This document shows positions 1 through 14,278 of a stretch of 64,000 bases of DNA, one piece after another. The notes below the pieces were generated by a model. It saw nothing but the letters and a program-made list of their open reading frames with translations. It was not told where the DNA came from and did no database searches. Origin of the DNA: Salvator merianae (taxonomy: Eukaryota; Chordata; Lepidosauria; Squamata; Teiidae); contig QVOM02000073.1 in NCBI GenBank assembly GCA_003586115.2, positions 36,460,305 to 36,524,304 on the forward strand. The letters are read 5' to 3'. The position numbers and the translations under genes were made by a program. How positions within the stretch are numbered: the stretch's first letter is position 1; every line of letters begins with the position of its first letter.

Positions 1-815
1 TCCCGTAAGGTCATCAGCTTGCAATGCAGGACTGAGCAGGGATTAAAATTCCCTCTGGTGGGTACTGTGGTATGTTATGTCAGAGCGTCCACAGTGAGGA
101 GGAGAGGGGAGGAGGGACAGGGTGGCAGAGGTTTTCCAAACAAAGTTTGGAAAAAAGAGATGTACATGGTAAATAGACATGAGACATGGTCAGAGAAACT
201 ATGATGCGTCAAGATAACTATGTAAAGTAACCTTAAACCAAAGTTAGTTAAGTTACCAATAGATTGATTATTGCATGAGTAGAGAGTGACAAGCAATGAG
301 TGGGAAAGGGAGTAGACTTGCCCACTTCCAATGCTTGTTCCCCCTCCAGGTTTTGCCTTGACCAGCATTGGCAGATAGCATCTTCAGATTACTCATCAGG
401 CAATTTGGTCCTAAGTGAAAGGAAAGTTCTCCACTTATAGAATTTTTAAATGTTTTCTTCCCTTGAAGTTTTTGCCTGTGATTTTATTGTGTTTCCACTG
501 ATTCTATGGGATTACTGCATTTGAGTGAGTCAAAAAAAGGAAAACAAGATGTGTAGGCTGCCCCAAAGAGACTACTGAAATCTCCTTGGGGATAGGTCAA
601 AATGGCAAGCATTTGTCTGTGCAGACTGCAGGAGTCAAATTCAACTCAGTAGCCCTTAACAACAGCAACAAAACTGCCTAATCTCTCCAGCTGTGACTGA
701 AGTTGTCTTTACTTTAGGTCCTAAACCATGTGATAGGGCAATGATTGGCTTTCTTGATCAAATGAAAGGGAGCTTTGTCATATGTTTGCATCCTTCCTTT
801 CCCATGATGCATTAG
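1..815 (+). other. end of SH3TC2 intron 4
   Basis: No exon is recognisable here; exon 4 of the family must lie upstream. Only a small perfect palindrome (TTTTCCAAAC / GTTTGGAAAA, 132-154) stands out. Confidence 0.6.
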
Positions 816-959
816 GCTATGTCGGTTGCTGTTTGGAGCATCTTCTTTTCTCCCCTGAATACTGGCTGAATTGTGCTCTGGTGGAGGACACAGAGATCAC
901 TGTCTCTGTCAATGAAGACGACATGGCTACCATGTACTTGGGTCTTTTGCTTCAGGAAG
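816..959 (+). CDS. SH3TC2: SH3TC2 exon 5 (N-terminal conserved region)
   Basis: 144 bp, entered in phase 1 after the acceptor ATTAG at 811-815 and left in phase 1 at donor GGTGAG. It encodes the stretch with LEHLLF, YWLNC and LVEDTEI, strongly conserved with mammalian SH3TC2 just before the first SH3 module. The open frame runs upstream to 782, but the residues before the acceptor are intronic and do not match the family. Confidence 0.93.
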
Positions 960-3900
960 GTGAGAAGCTCGAACCCAGCCTTATAGCTTGTCTCCAGTCT
1001 GCTTACCATTCCTAACGTTTGTTGCCTCTGGTGCTGCTAACTAGGGCTGATGGGAATTGTTGCTTAACAACACCTAGAGGGAGCACAATTGGACTGATCT
1101 GTATGGGATTACTGCTACATACATTTGAAGTGGAAACCCCAAGTGGGAAGCATTTGAAACAGAGATGACAAGAAAGGGAAGGTCTGAGTGGGACTGTGTG
1201 GGTAGAGCCAAGGAAAGATAAGTAAGAATATCCTGTATTTTGGAATGGATCTTTGCTTGCTCTCAAGCTCCTAAAACATTTTTGGCAAGGAGCGGAACCT
1301 ATTTGCTGTTGCCAGCACAGGAAATATCTGCAGCAACCAAGTACTATGCCCAGGTATTAACCCTTTCCAATAAACTAAGATACATTTGGGGACGCTGTGG
1401 CCTTCCTGATGTTACATTTCCACTGTCATCAGTACCTCCCAGCACATCTACTGATAAGGACTGGTGGAAGTTGTAATCTGGCATCAAGTGGATGATTCTT
1501 TTCTCCTTGGGTACACAGAAGGAGATATATGGTTTGTAAATATTTGTTTATTTATTATTTGCCTTTTTATCCTGCCCTATACCCGAAGGTCCCAGGGTGG
1601 CTTACGACATTAAAAAACAATATAAAATGAACAGTAACAGTGCATGAAAATGGGGAGGAAAAGCTGTTTCCTTATTTAGCCAAAGGCCAGAGCAAAGAGG
1701 TGCATCTTCACTGCTCTCCTAAACATATGTGAAGGTGCATGATGCTCCTCAGGGGGGAGACTATTCCATAGTCTGGGAGCCATCACTGATAAGGCCCTAT
1801 CCCAGGGCCCATCCTTTTTGCTACTGACAGTGCTGGTACAGCCAGAAGTGCATCCCCTAGGTTAAGGAAATAACTTTCCTTGACCATTAGAGGGACTCCA
1901 CAACTTTCTTTGCACCATTATGTTGAGGGTAGAAGGAATATGAGCCTTCTATTTGGCAGCATCTTCAAGGCCAGGAAGTTCCAGGACTTAGAAGTTTCTA
2001 TCTGACACAATTAAGTCAGCCATTTTCCTGCCAGCACATATCACACTGGACAGAAAATGGCCAAGGTAAGTCATTATTGCTTCCAATAGCTCTCTAGAGG
2101 ATGGTGATGGGAGCACTCACGAAGATGAAATGTACCCTCAGAGGGCTTTGCCAGGGTTTACTGGCAGGGGGGCTCTGCTCTGCCTCGGTAGCTGGCTTCA
2201 GGCCTAATGAGGGTAGCAATGTGTGGCTGCTGCACCCCAGCAGGCCTTAGTGGGTGGCCTTTTCTGGTCATTTGGATGCAGTCTCAGTGTCTGAGAGCAA
2301 TTTGGCTCTGAGCCAGTGCATGGAATGACTTCCGATCTTTGAGCCCACATACCCATGCTTCAGATAGGGAAGAAGTGATGATGCAAGGAGGTAGGACTTA
2401 AACTCCATTTTTTTTTAACGGGCTACCTGTTCCATTTTTAATCCACTTCTATTTTTTTCATTGTAGCTGAAAAATGGTACAATCTAAAAGCACATCAAAT
2501 TACACCAAATGCCTTCTAAAAGGATAATGTTTTAGAAAGGAATAAAAGATTGGGGCAAGCAAGAATCCTGAGGTGGAAGATTTCACAACTGTGGCACCAT
2601 ATCACAAAATCTCCTTCTATTTGGTTGTATGTATAGCCATTGAAAGTGACAGAATGTGAAGCAAGACGCTCTTAGAAGGCATGAAAGGAAGGAGTAGATT
2701 TTCCCAAGCTGATTACGGGACAGGAACAAGACTAGTCTCACAATTAAATTTATTTTGTCTTTAGGAAGCTTCTTTGCCAGGGCAGCGTTTGATGTTTTGA
2801 CAGAAGAGGATGATGAAGCTTTGAAGTTCTATAAAAATGAACTCATCCATGTAAAAGACGTTGGCCATGACGCCAAATGGGAAGGAACATCTCTGTTGAC
2901 TGACCAGAAGGGTCTGATCTCTGTCACAATCATTGAACCACTACCGTGTCCCTTTTATCAGTAAGTAGGCCACGAATCCAAGGTGTCAGCGTGTTCGCCT
3001 TATGGTTTGCCATTCTTGCCTTTGGGATTCTCTTTGCCTGCTTTCAGTGGAATTGTGGCAACGATTTCATAGCGCATGTTCTGTATGGAGTGTGCTGTCC
3101 TCTTCCCATGTTGTTATTGCTATTTTTGTATTACATTACTGATCATGGTTCGAATAAATATTTTCTATTTTATTCCATTCTGAACGAAACAAACCTCAAA
3201 AACTTGTCTTCATCCTGTACTTCAACCAGTCATATCAAGTGCTTCCTTCAGCACTGTTTTCAGTGATGTAAAATTTGGACTTTGTATAGCTTTGTAATGG
3301 TTTAGTGGGGAATTTTTGTTCCTTCATCTTGGATATGTAGCAACATTACAGAAATAAGAATTTCATCTGTGTCTGTCTTGAGGCATCTCCCAAACTTAAG
3401 TTGCTGTCACAGATTTTTTAGAAGACCTTGGTTGTATCCAGACAGCCTCTAAAACCTGGGAGTAATCATATTCGGATAGTGATATAACTTACTGTATCTG
3501 GCACTTCCTTCCAAGTTTTTTCTTGATGAAAATACCTACTGCGCAAGCACTGGGTACTTCGGCATTGGAAGCATCCTGCAAGCAAGTGCCAGAATGGTAA
3601 GGGCCCAGGCTTGCCCCAGGATTTTGCCCTGCCATCTGGCAGAGACAGCTAGAGGCAACTGTAGGATCTAAACAAGATTCTGCTTTTTCCTCTTGCCATC
3701 TGGAGACAGCCCTTGTGTAAGAGATAATTCGCTTAGTGTCACTTTCAACACATTATGCTCTTTTGTGTGAGTATGTGTGCCCATTGCCACAGGACTTTCT
3801 TCCTGAGCCAGACCAGCATACTTTTTCTGTAGAAAGCTGCCTTATACCAGGTCAGACTGTTTATTCCAGTTTGGTGTACTTTGGCTGGCAGCTACTCTCC

Positions 3901-6900
3901 GGCAAAAGTTTTTCACTTCGTGTGCAGCCCGGTTATCTTACAAAAATTGGAGATGCTTGCTACTGAACCAGGGACCTACCTGTAAACTTCACAAGGAGGT
4001 CCCTACTTCAGTAAAGTGTGCTTCCTAGTACTGTCTGGCCATTTCTCCCTAGCAAGCTCAAAACTATGTATAATAGTTTTGACCATATCTTGTGATTATG
4101 CCCAATAGTTGGATTTGTGTTATATCATATTTTTTAAAAAAGCGAGTAGGCTGATTGCCATTTCTATAGGTTTTCAGTGTTGGTTGCATGGAAGAATTGT
4201 CTAAGGTGAGGCATGCAAGGAAGATAGGCTACTTCTGTGCTCCCCCCTACAACTGTCCTGGATCAGATAGGCAATCTGGTCTGGATAGGCAATCTGTTCC
4301 AAACTGAGATGGGTTGCTCCCAGCACAGAACAGGATGTCTGCATTGGGACTGCCTGTTCCATGCCAGCCCCCATGCTGGCACTGAAGCTTGCCTCTGAAT
4401 GCTCCAAAAGCAGGAATGAACGTTTCAGTCCTTTGGAGTTCCCAAGGGATCTATTTTGGTGGCACATCTTGTGCTCTAGTATACTATCCCCTAGTATGCT
4501 GGTAGACCAGACCAGAATGGGATTTTGAGTGTCATAGTCCAGTCTACACTCCATTCTGTGTGAACAGAGAATACTAGGAGGGCCCGGGACCTCCCTTAAA
4601 CCACACCAACAAGTGGAAGGGAGGTCCATAGAATCTTTCCTGTTCTGTTCTTATGGTAAGTGTGGAAACGGCCTAAATTTGGTCGGAGGCAATATATATC
4701 ACAATTGACTCTTTCCTACTCTAACTGCCAAGAAAACAGTTACAAGAAAGAAAGAAGCTGTTCATTCACACCACTTTTCACATTCACAGGTGGTTTCTGA
4801 AAAACTATCCAGTCAACTGTGGCATCTCCAAAGAAATCGGTGACCCTGGCTCTTTGCAGATTGGTGAGTGTAACTGCACTGGAGGTGAATTTAAAATCAT
4901 GAGGCTGAAGAAAGAAAGGAATGTATGATTTTTGTACTATATTAAATTTATGTGATCTACAATTTGGTGTGGACATTTGCATCTTTAAAAAGAATAATAA
5001 TAATAATTAAAACACAAGTAAAAACTTAAAGAGGCCCACATTAATTTGACAGAGAATATGCAAAGCTCAAAGAACACTTAAGGACTATTTACAAACATTT
5101 CAAGAAAGATAGCCTCAGTTCATTTCCTCAGTTCTGTTTTAAACTTAAAGCCCAATATAAATTTCTTATTACAGCAAAGAAAAAACAAACACTCAGGGTG
5201 AAATGCGGACAAATGATGCAGATATCTCTAAGGCCGCATTCCGACACGGCATTTAATCAGTTTACAGGCCGTCTTCAGTTCCCGCTGTCCCGACATGATC
5301 TTACCGTTCCGAAGTTTTTCTGGACTATATTGGTGAAATGCGGACTACTAAGTATTCGGATTTAATGAAGTCTCAAGCTGTTCCAGATCGTTAGCGTGCT
5401 TTACTTTGCGATGTGGGAACGGGGAAGGAGACTATTTGGGAGGGACCGTACTTTTTGGGGGGCGTGCAGAGGGAGGGATCCCCACTTTGTGCCGTCCAAT
5501 GACAGACTTTGTGGGTGGGCAGGAAGCGCAGTAGTTTCCTCTGCCTCCATTATCCCCCCTTCCGTCGCTGCCAGGGGGAAAGAAACCGTCCTCCTTTTTA
5601 CTTCGCTAAGCTGCAGTCCTTTCTCTTTCTTTATCCCCCATTCGACACTGCCAGGAAGAAATTAAAGGCTTCCTCCACTTCCGTCTGCTCTTTAAAGCAA
5701 AAAATAAACTGCGCCTGTTTGGGGTTGCAGTCCTCTTGCCCCAACAAAGAACCCGCTCAAGATGAGTTTTGCTGTCGGCAGCACACAGCTACACAGGATG
5801 AGGCAGAGTCCATTTGCTGGCGATGAACAGCACTGTCAAGATAGTAGAGGCCCCCCCCCCCATGTTCCCTCCCCGCTTTTTCCCTTTGTTATGGACCTCT
5901 CCCTGCTTTTGCGGTACTTTTAAATTGCGCATTTGCATTAAAGTGCACTTGCAAGGGAGCAGAAATCGCCATCAGCCCTTTAAAAAGCTTAATTGTGTAG
6001 TACACATAGTCTTGAAGTTCTGCTTGTGTAGACAGAGGCTGTAAGGGGGAGAAGGAGCAAATAGCGAATGACTAATAACACTGCCAAGTGAATCCATGTT
6101 CTGAGGCAGCAGCGGGGACATATGGAGAGAGGAGCTTGACTTTCCCGCTCCTGTGACATCAAGATTTGAACGTCGGGACTGCAGCCAATCACTGACTGCA
6201 CGGGGAGGGGAATTTGGCAAGGGGTGGAAGCAGAAAAGGTACTGTTTCTCCGTGCCAAGCACGGGAAATATCAGTGTGGGAACGAGCAGGTATGAATTGA
6301 GTCCGTGTTAAACTGTAACTGTGGGAACGACCAGAAGACAAATTCAGTCCTTGTCCTCTTCTGATATGGATTAAATTTACGATGTTGGACCGCAGCCTAA
6401 ATAAAAATAGCAATGTTTATAGAGGGAATTCTTGGTAAACTAAAGGTGTTTCACTTATTTGAGGAAAGCTGATGCTTAAAGTTCTTGAAAGCTCTGGGAT
6501 AATTAGGTCATCCCTTTTCACAAAAAGCTCTGTTCTTCAAGAATACATTGCTTCATGACTGTATTAGCTTGACTGACTTTCTAGGAATTTCTATGTTTTC
6601 ATTTTCTTGATAGAAGGTATGCAAGGTAGGCATTTCAACCATAGTAAGTGCTGTAACCTGACTGGGAGTCTGTTAAGGGGCCTTTCTGGCTCCATTGTTC
6701 CTGGTCAAGCCACTTTAGAAGTAACGTGCACTCCTGCACACGGCCTCTGTGCACAGGTGCAGTAGCCATTTGAGCTGATGGCGACTTGTTGGTGTGTGAG
6801 GTAGTGGCTTCAATGCTATACTAAGCACGCTGTGCTTTAGGTGCTTTTGACAGGATGCTTGGATGCTACTGCTTCTCCCCAGGCACCTTTGCAGGGGTAT

Positions 6901-9900
6901 ACATGGAGACTGGTTGCTCTATGGGCCCATCAAATGGATCTGGGCCGGACAGTGGAGACTCGGCCTTGGGGTTTAAGCGTATTGATTTATTCCTTGGTGC
7001 AGGAAGTGAATTAAAACGGAGGGGAAGTTTTATGAATATTTTATCAATATCAAAATGCACTTCCTCTTTTCCATCATTTTTCAGGAAAATAAGTAGTATT
7101 CTCCTGTTGAAAAAGCACATTCAGCATAGGCTTCATACTGATTGCCAAGGTGTTGGTGTGACCAGCCCAAATAGGTTTACCCTCACTCTAAATTAGGCTC
7201 TTTTGTATTTACAACCTTTGTGTGCCAAGACATTTTGGACAAGCCTACAAATAGAATTTGGTAGGAGACTGGTGCCAAAATGATGGGCCCACTGTGTGAG
7301 ACAGGATGCTGGACTAGATGGGTTGTAACCTGATCCAGCAGGATTCTCCTTATGAAATCAACGTTCATAGAGATCAAAGGGGGGAGGCCCAGTTGGAGCT
7401 TTGCCCTCCCACATTGTCTTGCTGGCTTAGCTGCATCGACCACCACTGTCCTCAGGGTTTGTTTGCTCTCAGTGATATCAGTATATAGTCAGACCTCATT
7501 GTCATGACTTCATTACAATGTTTATGCAGTGTCTTTCTAAGAAGGTCCAACCAACTAATCAAGCAAACTAGGAAACTATGGCGGCAGACAGGAAGGAATA
7601 AAATTCTCAGTAGCCAATAGTTACTGATCCAAGAGACAGATTATAGCTTCTTGCCCATCACTGTTTCAAGTCTGGTCAAGTAAGCCAGTTTTAATACCGT
7701 ATGTCTGTTGTAACTTTTGGCAATGTCTTATGGTTTTGATTGTATTATTATTGGTTATAAATTGTTCTGAATAGCTTAATAAATTGATACATTTAGGCTG
7801 CAGTCACACCTTCATTTTAAAGCTTGTTCTGGCCGTTTTAGAATCTCGTCGAACACATCTGTGTATTGAAATCCATTTCTCATCAGTACTTTCTACCCTC
7901 CATGCGGATTTTCCAACAGTCGGATTAACACAGCTCTAAAACCGTTGCAGTGCTATACTCCGTTTTTATTTCGAAGGTGTGGGCATGGAAGAGATTAAAG
8001 AGGCTGAACCATGCTGCAGTGGGCGGTTGCTGCAGAACTTCTCTTTTGTTCTCTTAACCAATGTGAGACATCTGGGCGTTACCTCAAGTTGTTTCCATTC
8101 CCCCCTTCTTCCTTCCTCTGCAGTATCACCAGCCCTCCTCAATAAACAACTTCTGGAATGCAGGAAGAGCAAAGAGTACCACTGAAGCAGGACTGACTCC
8201 CCTGTACTGTCTCCGCTCTGGCTTCCGTCAAGCTCTGCCCTTTTGGGGGGGATTCCTGCCCTTTACAAACACTTCTTTAAATTAAAAGAAAAAAACCTCC
8301 TAATCTCCTTGTTAGATCCTAAACAAGGGATCAAAGCAAGGTGTGAAGAAAAACTGCTTTGGGAGAGTGGCTGGTTGTTTGGGTTTTTTTTTTTTTTTTG
8401 CTTTTCCACACTTTTAAAATAATAAGAATAAAATGTCCCTCTCCCCACAAAAAAGTTGTCCCTCATCTCTCTCAACTCCCCCCCCCCTTCAGTCCGGCTG
8501 CTAGCAGCTTTCAAATTTTCTTTTCGTTTTACAGAGTTGCGCTACTTCAGAGCTTCGCAGAACAATAGCACCATCTTCCCTCTTTTCTACATATGCAGAT
8601 TCCAAGCACAGAGAAGGTGCTTAGTTTTAATTATTTAATCTCTATTCTAAGAGGGGAGATGCTGCTTTTGTTCTGCGGAGCTCTGAGGAGCTCTGAAGTA
8701 GCGCAACTCTGTAAAATGAAAAGAAGGAAACTGCTACTTTGTGTCTGAAACCTTCCCATCCAACTTGTCCCTGCCCGCGCGCACGCGTGTCAGCATGGCT
8801 AGAAAGGAGGAAGGAAGGAAGGAAGGAAGGGGATGGCAGGGAGGCGGACAACAGGGGCCTAGCGGGGGTGTAGGAAAGTCCTTCCAGGTCGGGGTCCATT
8901 TCAAGTGCCCTTTGGCCAGGTATGGGCAGCATACGTGAAATGGCTACCTGGATTTCTCTCAATTTTGACTGGGAAAACCCCGCCGTCCGCTCCGTGGATG
9001 AGATTCTGCATTTACAGAGTTGCGCAAAAGTGGCCATTTAATAATAAAAAAAAAGCCGCCGCACTTTCTCGTCAGCCAGGCTGCGAGACCAGGACCTGCT
9101 TGCCAAGGAAGGGTCTGTGGGGAGGTGGACGGCAGGGGATAGGTAGCTCTCTCCCACCAACCCCTGCATTCAAAAACTTGATTGACAAGCAATTAACCTA
9201 TTAGAGTGAAGGGAGGGGCACAATGGTGGAAAGGGGTGGCGACGCAAAAGGTACCGTTTTAGGCAACTAAGAACGGGAAAAGGAAGATGTGAGCAATGAA
9301 GATTAAATGGAGAACGGATTTTCAGGTGCTGGGTGTGAGCGGGGCTGGGACGGTTTGAATTCGAACTGCGTATAACATGGACTACTTTCTTGAAGTGTGA
9401 CCGCGGCCTTGGAAAAAACAACAACACATTAATTATTAGGGATAATCTAATTGTCCCCATGCGATATTTGTTCTGAAAACTAAAACTGCTGAGCATAGTC
9501 TCTGGCTTTCTCTTACACTCAGAACCATGAATGCATGTATTAAGAACAAGCTGTTATTGTAGATGAAGTTTAAGCTGCAGAAGAAAACAGATTTGTTAAT
9601 GGATACAAAGGGATCTTATTTTCACACTCAAATCATGAGCATGTCTTTCTGTGATACTATGATTTTGAGAGAGAGTTCTGAGTGTTTTTTATGCTGAAGC
9701 AATTTTTTGTCTTAGGCCAAGGGAACTGCACAGCTGCAGAGGATCACAGAGGAAGAGGATGGGACGAACTGAGCTTCTACAAAGGCGACACCATAAAAAT
9801 AATCGGATTTCTTATTCCAGGCCTTCAGTGGTTTATAGGGGAATGCACGACCAGTGGGACAATAGGATTTGTTGAAACCAAGTGTGTGCATCCTGATAGT

Positions 9901-12900
9901 TTCGAACCAGTGTAAGTGTGATGCTATAATAATAATAAAATAAAAATAATATATCCTTGTGGGCGCAGTTTATGATTGGATTGCTGTTCTCTGTATGCAG
10001 TTGGAAATTAGTTAGCGAGTCATTTTTGAATAAAGTGAGAACTGGGGGTAGAAGAAAGGAAAATGGTTATGTTCAATTTTTAAGAAAAATATGTCAAAAG
10101 GTTGTGTTAAAAATGGACAAATACAGAAAAATTTACTGTTGTTTAAGTCTCTGTTTACTAATCTGAGGCAAGATCCAAATGGGGCCTTAATGGGGCCATG
10201 AGATCACTCTGATGGTCCATGGGACTGCACATCTGTGCACTCCAGTTGCACCACAAGAATGATCCTAGTGAGCAGGATGATCCTAGTGTTTCCTTCACTC
10301 TGGAAACAATCACTGCATCCTAAGCACTTGTTAGAGTGCTATACGAGCAGAGCAATGGGAAAAGCTATCATAGTACTTTCCATTATTCTCGTCTCTCTTG
10401 CTGTCTGGACTTAACCTGCTACAGTGCTTGCTGTTTTTGCAGAGCACAGGAAAATGACCAACTTCTACTGTCATTTCCTGTGCTCTGCAAAAAAGTCCCG
10501 GATGGAACAATTTTCTGGCTTCAATGTTCCCATCATCAGGAGTGGTGGCAGGATGCAGACTGGGGAGATTGTCAGTGTAGCGGTCAAAGATTGCAGAAGC
10601 AGTGATCTGAATTGCTGCGCCGTCTCCACCATTGTGCAGAAGCCAGAAACAGCCAGCTCAGGTATAGCTCAACTTAGGAAGTGAGTCCTGTTAGTGAAGA
10701 GCATTGTACAAGTTCCTGTAAAAAGCAAGCATCCTTGATAGTGCACAGGTTAAGAACAACTGTGTACAGCTTCCTTGACAACTGACATTTTTTAAAAATT
10801 TTAAATCTTGGATTTTGTGCGTCTGCAAAACAAGTTAAATTAACATTTAAAGGCTTAAAGGATTTCCTGCTCTCACATTGTCCTGTCCCATTGATTTCAA
10901 TTGCAGCAGTTGTTTGACTACTGTGAGAAGAATTAAGGGGAGGCTGGCATGTTATGGCAAGCTGGCAACTGGCCCCGTCGTGCAGGTGCCAGCAATACCC
11001 ATATGGTGATTCTTGGGGGGGGGGGGCATGTAAATGGTCTCTCTCAGTGGTCAAGCTGTGCCAGTGGCCCTCTTTCCATAGGCAGAATTAAAGGGAGTGC
11101 CATGTTTGTCTGGCTTGGCAGAGCCCAGGGAAATGTTAGGAGTATTGGAATCTCCATAGGCTGTACTAAGCTATAATCACAGGTGCTGTCAGCCCTGTCT
11201 CCTCCTCGTTGCTAGACCAGCTGGGGGAGAGAAGTCAGGGAAGGCCAGAGCAGGTGCGTATTGCTTCAAAACTCTCACATGTGCATCTATCACTCACCTG
11301 CACTCTCCTCTCCCTTAAAGACATGGACTTGTAAGGTGGAATTTCATACATCCCATCCCTTTTGGGTAGTTTGAATGTACAGACTGACACATCCACAGAA
11401 AGGAGAGTTAATAAGCTTATGTGTCTGAAGATACCCTATAAAATAAAGAGACTAAGCAAATAGAATAGAGGTGAGGGAAGCTTAGCTGGTCATTAGCACT
11501 TCCTACAGTAAAATCAATTCAATCAATTTTCCGTAGTTTATCTTCCAGTCAGAGGTTTATAAAGTGGTAATAGCTCTTGGATATCTTTTTTCATTTTTTT
11601 AGCTGGAGATTTACTCAGCATACATGTGGCATAAAATTGGATTTGTACTGGCAGTGTTTTGCTCTGATTTGTGTATCTCATATCTAATGCACAGTAAACA
11701 ATGCTGTATACGCAGCATTGAAGACTAACCTGAATAGTGAATATAGGCCCTTTCTACACTGAGCTTTATTTTGGATTATATCCTGGAATAGGGACCTGTC
11801 ATCTGCATGCTGGTGCAAACTACAGCAAGTCCTGCCATAATGAAGGAACAGAAGTGGGTTTAAGGCACTATCTGCACACACTGAAAACAGTTCAAAAGTG
11901 GCTTAGAGATAACAGCATGTAAATGCCAGTGTTTTCATCCCACCTCTAATCCCCATTAAAGGCCACAGAATACATTTCAGAAGTGCATTTTGTGACCTTT
12001 TAATGTGGATTAAGGAATTAGCATGTGCTATTGCCTCTAAATTGCTTCTAAAACTCTTTTATGGATGCAGCCAAAAAGAAATCGGTTTGACTGATGTTTC
12101 CAGGCTCTTTTCCTGTTAGGTAATCAGAAAAAGGTAAGAGAGAAAGTTTTCTTATTTAGGTGGAGGTGTGCATGATCCAGTCCTTGCAGTTTTGTTTACA
12201 TCTGTTCCAGCAAGTGTCTAGTTCAGTTAAGTTCAGCAAATCACCTGGATCAGGGTGCCAGCTTGGTTTGCTTCTGAATTGGTAAGCACTTGACTGAGTG
12301 AATAACCCCCGAAGTAGGCATTTTGAGCCCAGGGTTTGATGTCAGACTTGTTCAAAATACTTCATCAGAGGAAACAATGGAAAACTGAATCCACCACATT
12401 GTTTTCTGTGGGGTAGTCCTAGACATCCCAAACTGGTCTGGATGGTAGGCTAGGCTGTGGCTGTCTACTATCCATCCCACAACAGGAGGGGAACAGTACC
12501 AAAAGCCATCAAGAAGCTTGTGTAGCACCAGTTTTCAGTAGGCAATTTTCCTCTCTTTCTCCTCCTGTGTGTGTATATGTGTAAGAGAGAGAGAAAGAGA
12601 GAGAGCGGGAGAGAGAGAGAGAGAGAATAAATTCCAGAGGGGTAGCCATGCTAGCTCATAAACCAAAGATGCCAGATGCGCCTCCTTAGGTCACTCAAAA
12701 CTCAACACTACCAATGGAAAAAACACTCTCCTTACAGCTATTGTAAATTTTTGCTGTGCCTCCACAGGCCATTCCAACTGCATTGGAGGGGTATGGAAGT
12801 CTGTCCGTCTCTACAATATACTCCACAAAAAGGGCTTGAGAGTATGTGGAAGGACTTCCATGCCCCTGCAAGGTACAAAACATTCAGTGTGCAAGAAGTA

Positions 12901-14234
12901 ACCCTGAGACTGCTTTTTGCTCACAGAGCCAGGCCCTCACCATGTTGTAATGCACCACATTTGCAGGCGGCGACTACAAGCCAAGAGACAAATCACCTTG
13001 CCAGTACATTTGGTTATTTATGCAGTTAAATGAGAACTTGGGATAGCCACAAGGTGTCACTGTTGGCTCTTAAAGGCCCAAACTTGCTAACAATGTTCCA
13101 GATAGATTTTCACTGTTCTTTTAGTTTTGAGGAGATAATGAATGCCAGGGGTATTCCTGAAAGTGCAGGATTGAAAGATAAATGAAAGGAACTTGGGAAT
13201 GCTATCCTAAAACACATTTGTTTGGAAGGAATCTCTAGTCATACATATAATGCTGTACTCTTAATTATATTAAAGAGCATGCAGTGAGATTATTTCTGAA
13301 AAAACAGGCACAGGCTTCCATAGAAAAGGTTTGTCCTGAGTTATCTTAATTCATACTGACTGTAAACGGCAAAATATTACAGTCAAAGGTGTGATCTGCA
13401 TTACAAACCCAAAAGAATACATAATTATATAATTAAAATAAAACATAAAGCTTATTAAATAAACCATTCAAAGATTTAAGACTCAAATTGTGACTGAATT
13501 TTAATAGCTAAAAATAATTTTTAAAAATGTTGTTGCTAAAATAATGCAGGTAATTTGAGCTTGCAATAAGAATCTGGCATTATCAAGGTTGGATCTGCCA
13601 GGAATCAAATTTAGAATTGGTTGTATCAACTCTTGTCAGCCTCCTGTGTAAAAGTTACAAACCATAAGGGCATCCTCTATTGCTTTGGTATCCACATTGC
13701 TGCAAGTACACAATCTGTGTTTCAGAGGAATCCCTTCATATTTCCTTGAGCGTGTTAGTAGGAAAACATCCAAGCTAGCTTTAGTTGAAGTAATTCTAAA
13801 GTTCCAAACAACATAGAATTCTGATGTTTTATTGGCAACGTCATCAGTTGACAAATTTATTTACTTATTATTTGCAGAGGATTTATATTCCACCCTGTAC
13901 CTCAGTCTCAGGGCAGTTAACAGTATTAAAAATATAAAATAAAATGAACTAATTGCTAAAAGTTAAATTAAACAAATTTATAAGCTGGACCTTGGCTCTA
14001 ACCGCTCTTCAGACTGCTGTCCTATTGAAAAGTACATGTTAATTGCACCAGCGAGTACATAGTTGCTAGTGGCTATGGATCTCTAGTTAAAGCTTCAGGT
14101 CCTCGGCTGTTTCTCAGGATACACGTGACTCTTTTGTATGTCGCTACTCCTACTTCTATTATATTTATTTGCTGTTTATCAATTTATATGACTTAAGGCA
14201 TCTATAAATTTGTAAATTAACATTATTGTTTTAT

Positions 14235-14278
<44 letters not shown>

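Larger units (their letters stand above)
2961..4789 (+). other. SH3TC2 intron 6
   Basis: Holds a SINE-like copy (3830-3995) and a DNA-transposon fragment (about 4440-4673). Bases 2961-3800 show nothing recognisable. Confidence 0.7.
4864..9715 (+). other. SH3TC2 intron 7
   Basis: Largely two related non-autonomous DNA transposons (5232-6397 and 7796-9408) with a CR1 3' tail between them. Bases 4864-5228, 6400-7240 and 9412-9700 hold nothing else I recognise. Confidence 0.75.

Noticed and set aside
1..815. Exon 4 of SH3TC2 in the first 815 bases
   Set aside because: No stretch matches the conserved residues expected before exon 5, and no frame ends in phase 1 at a good donor.
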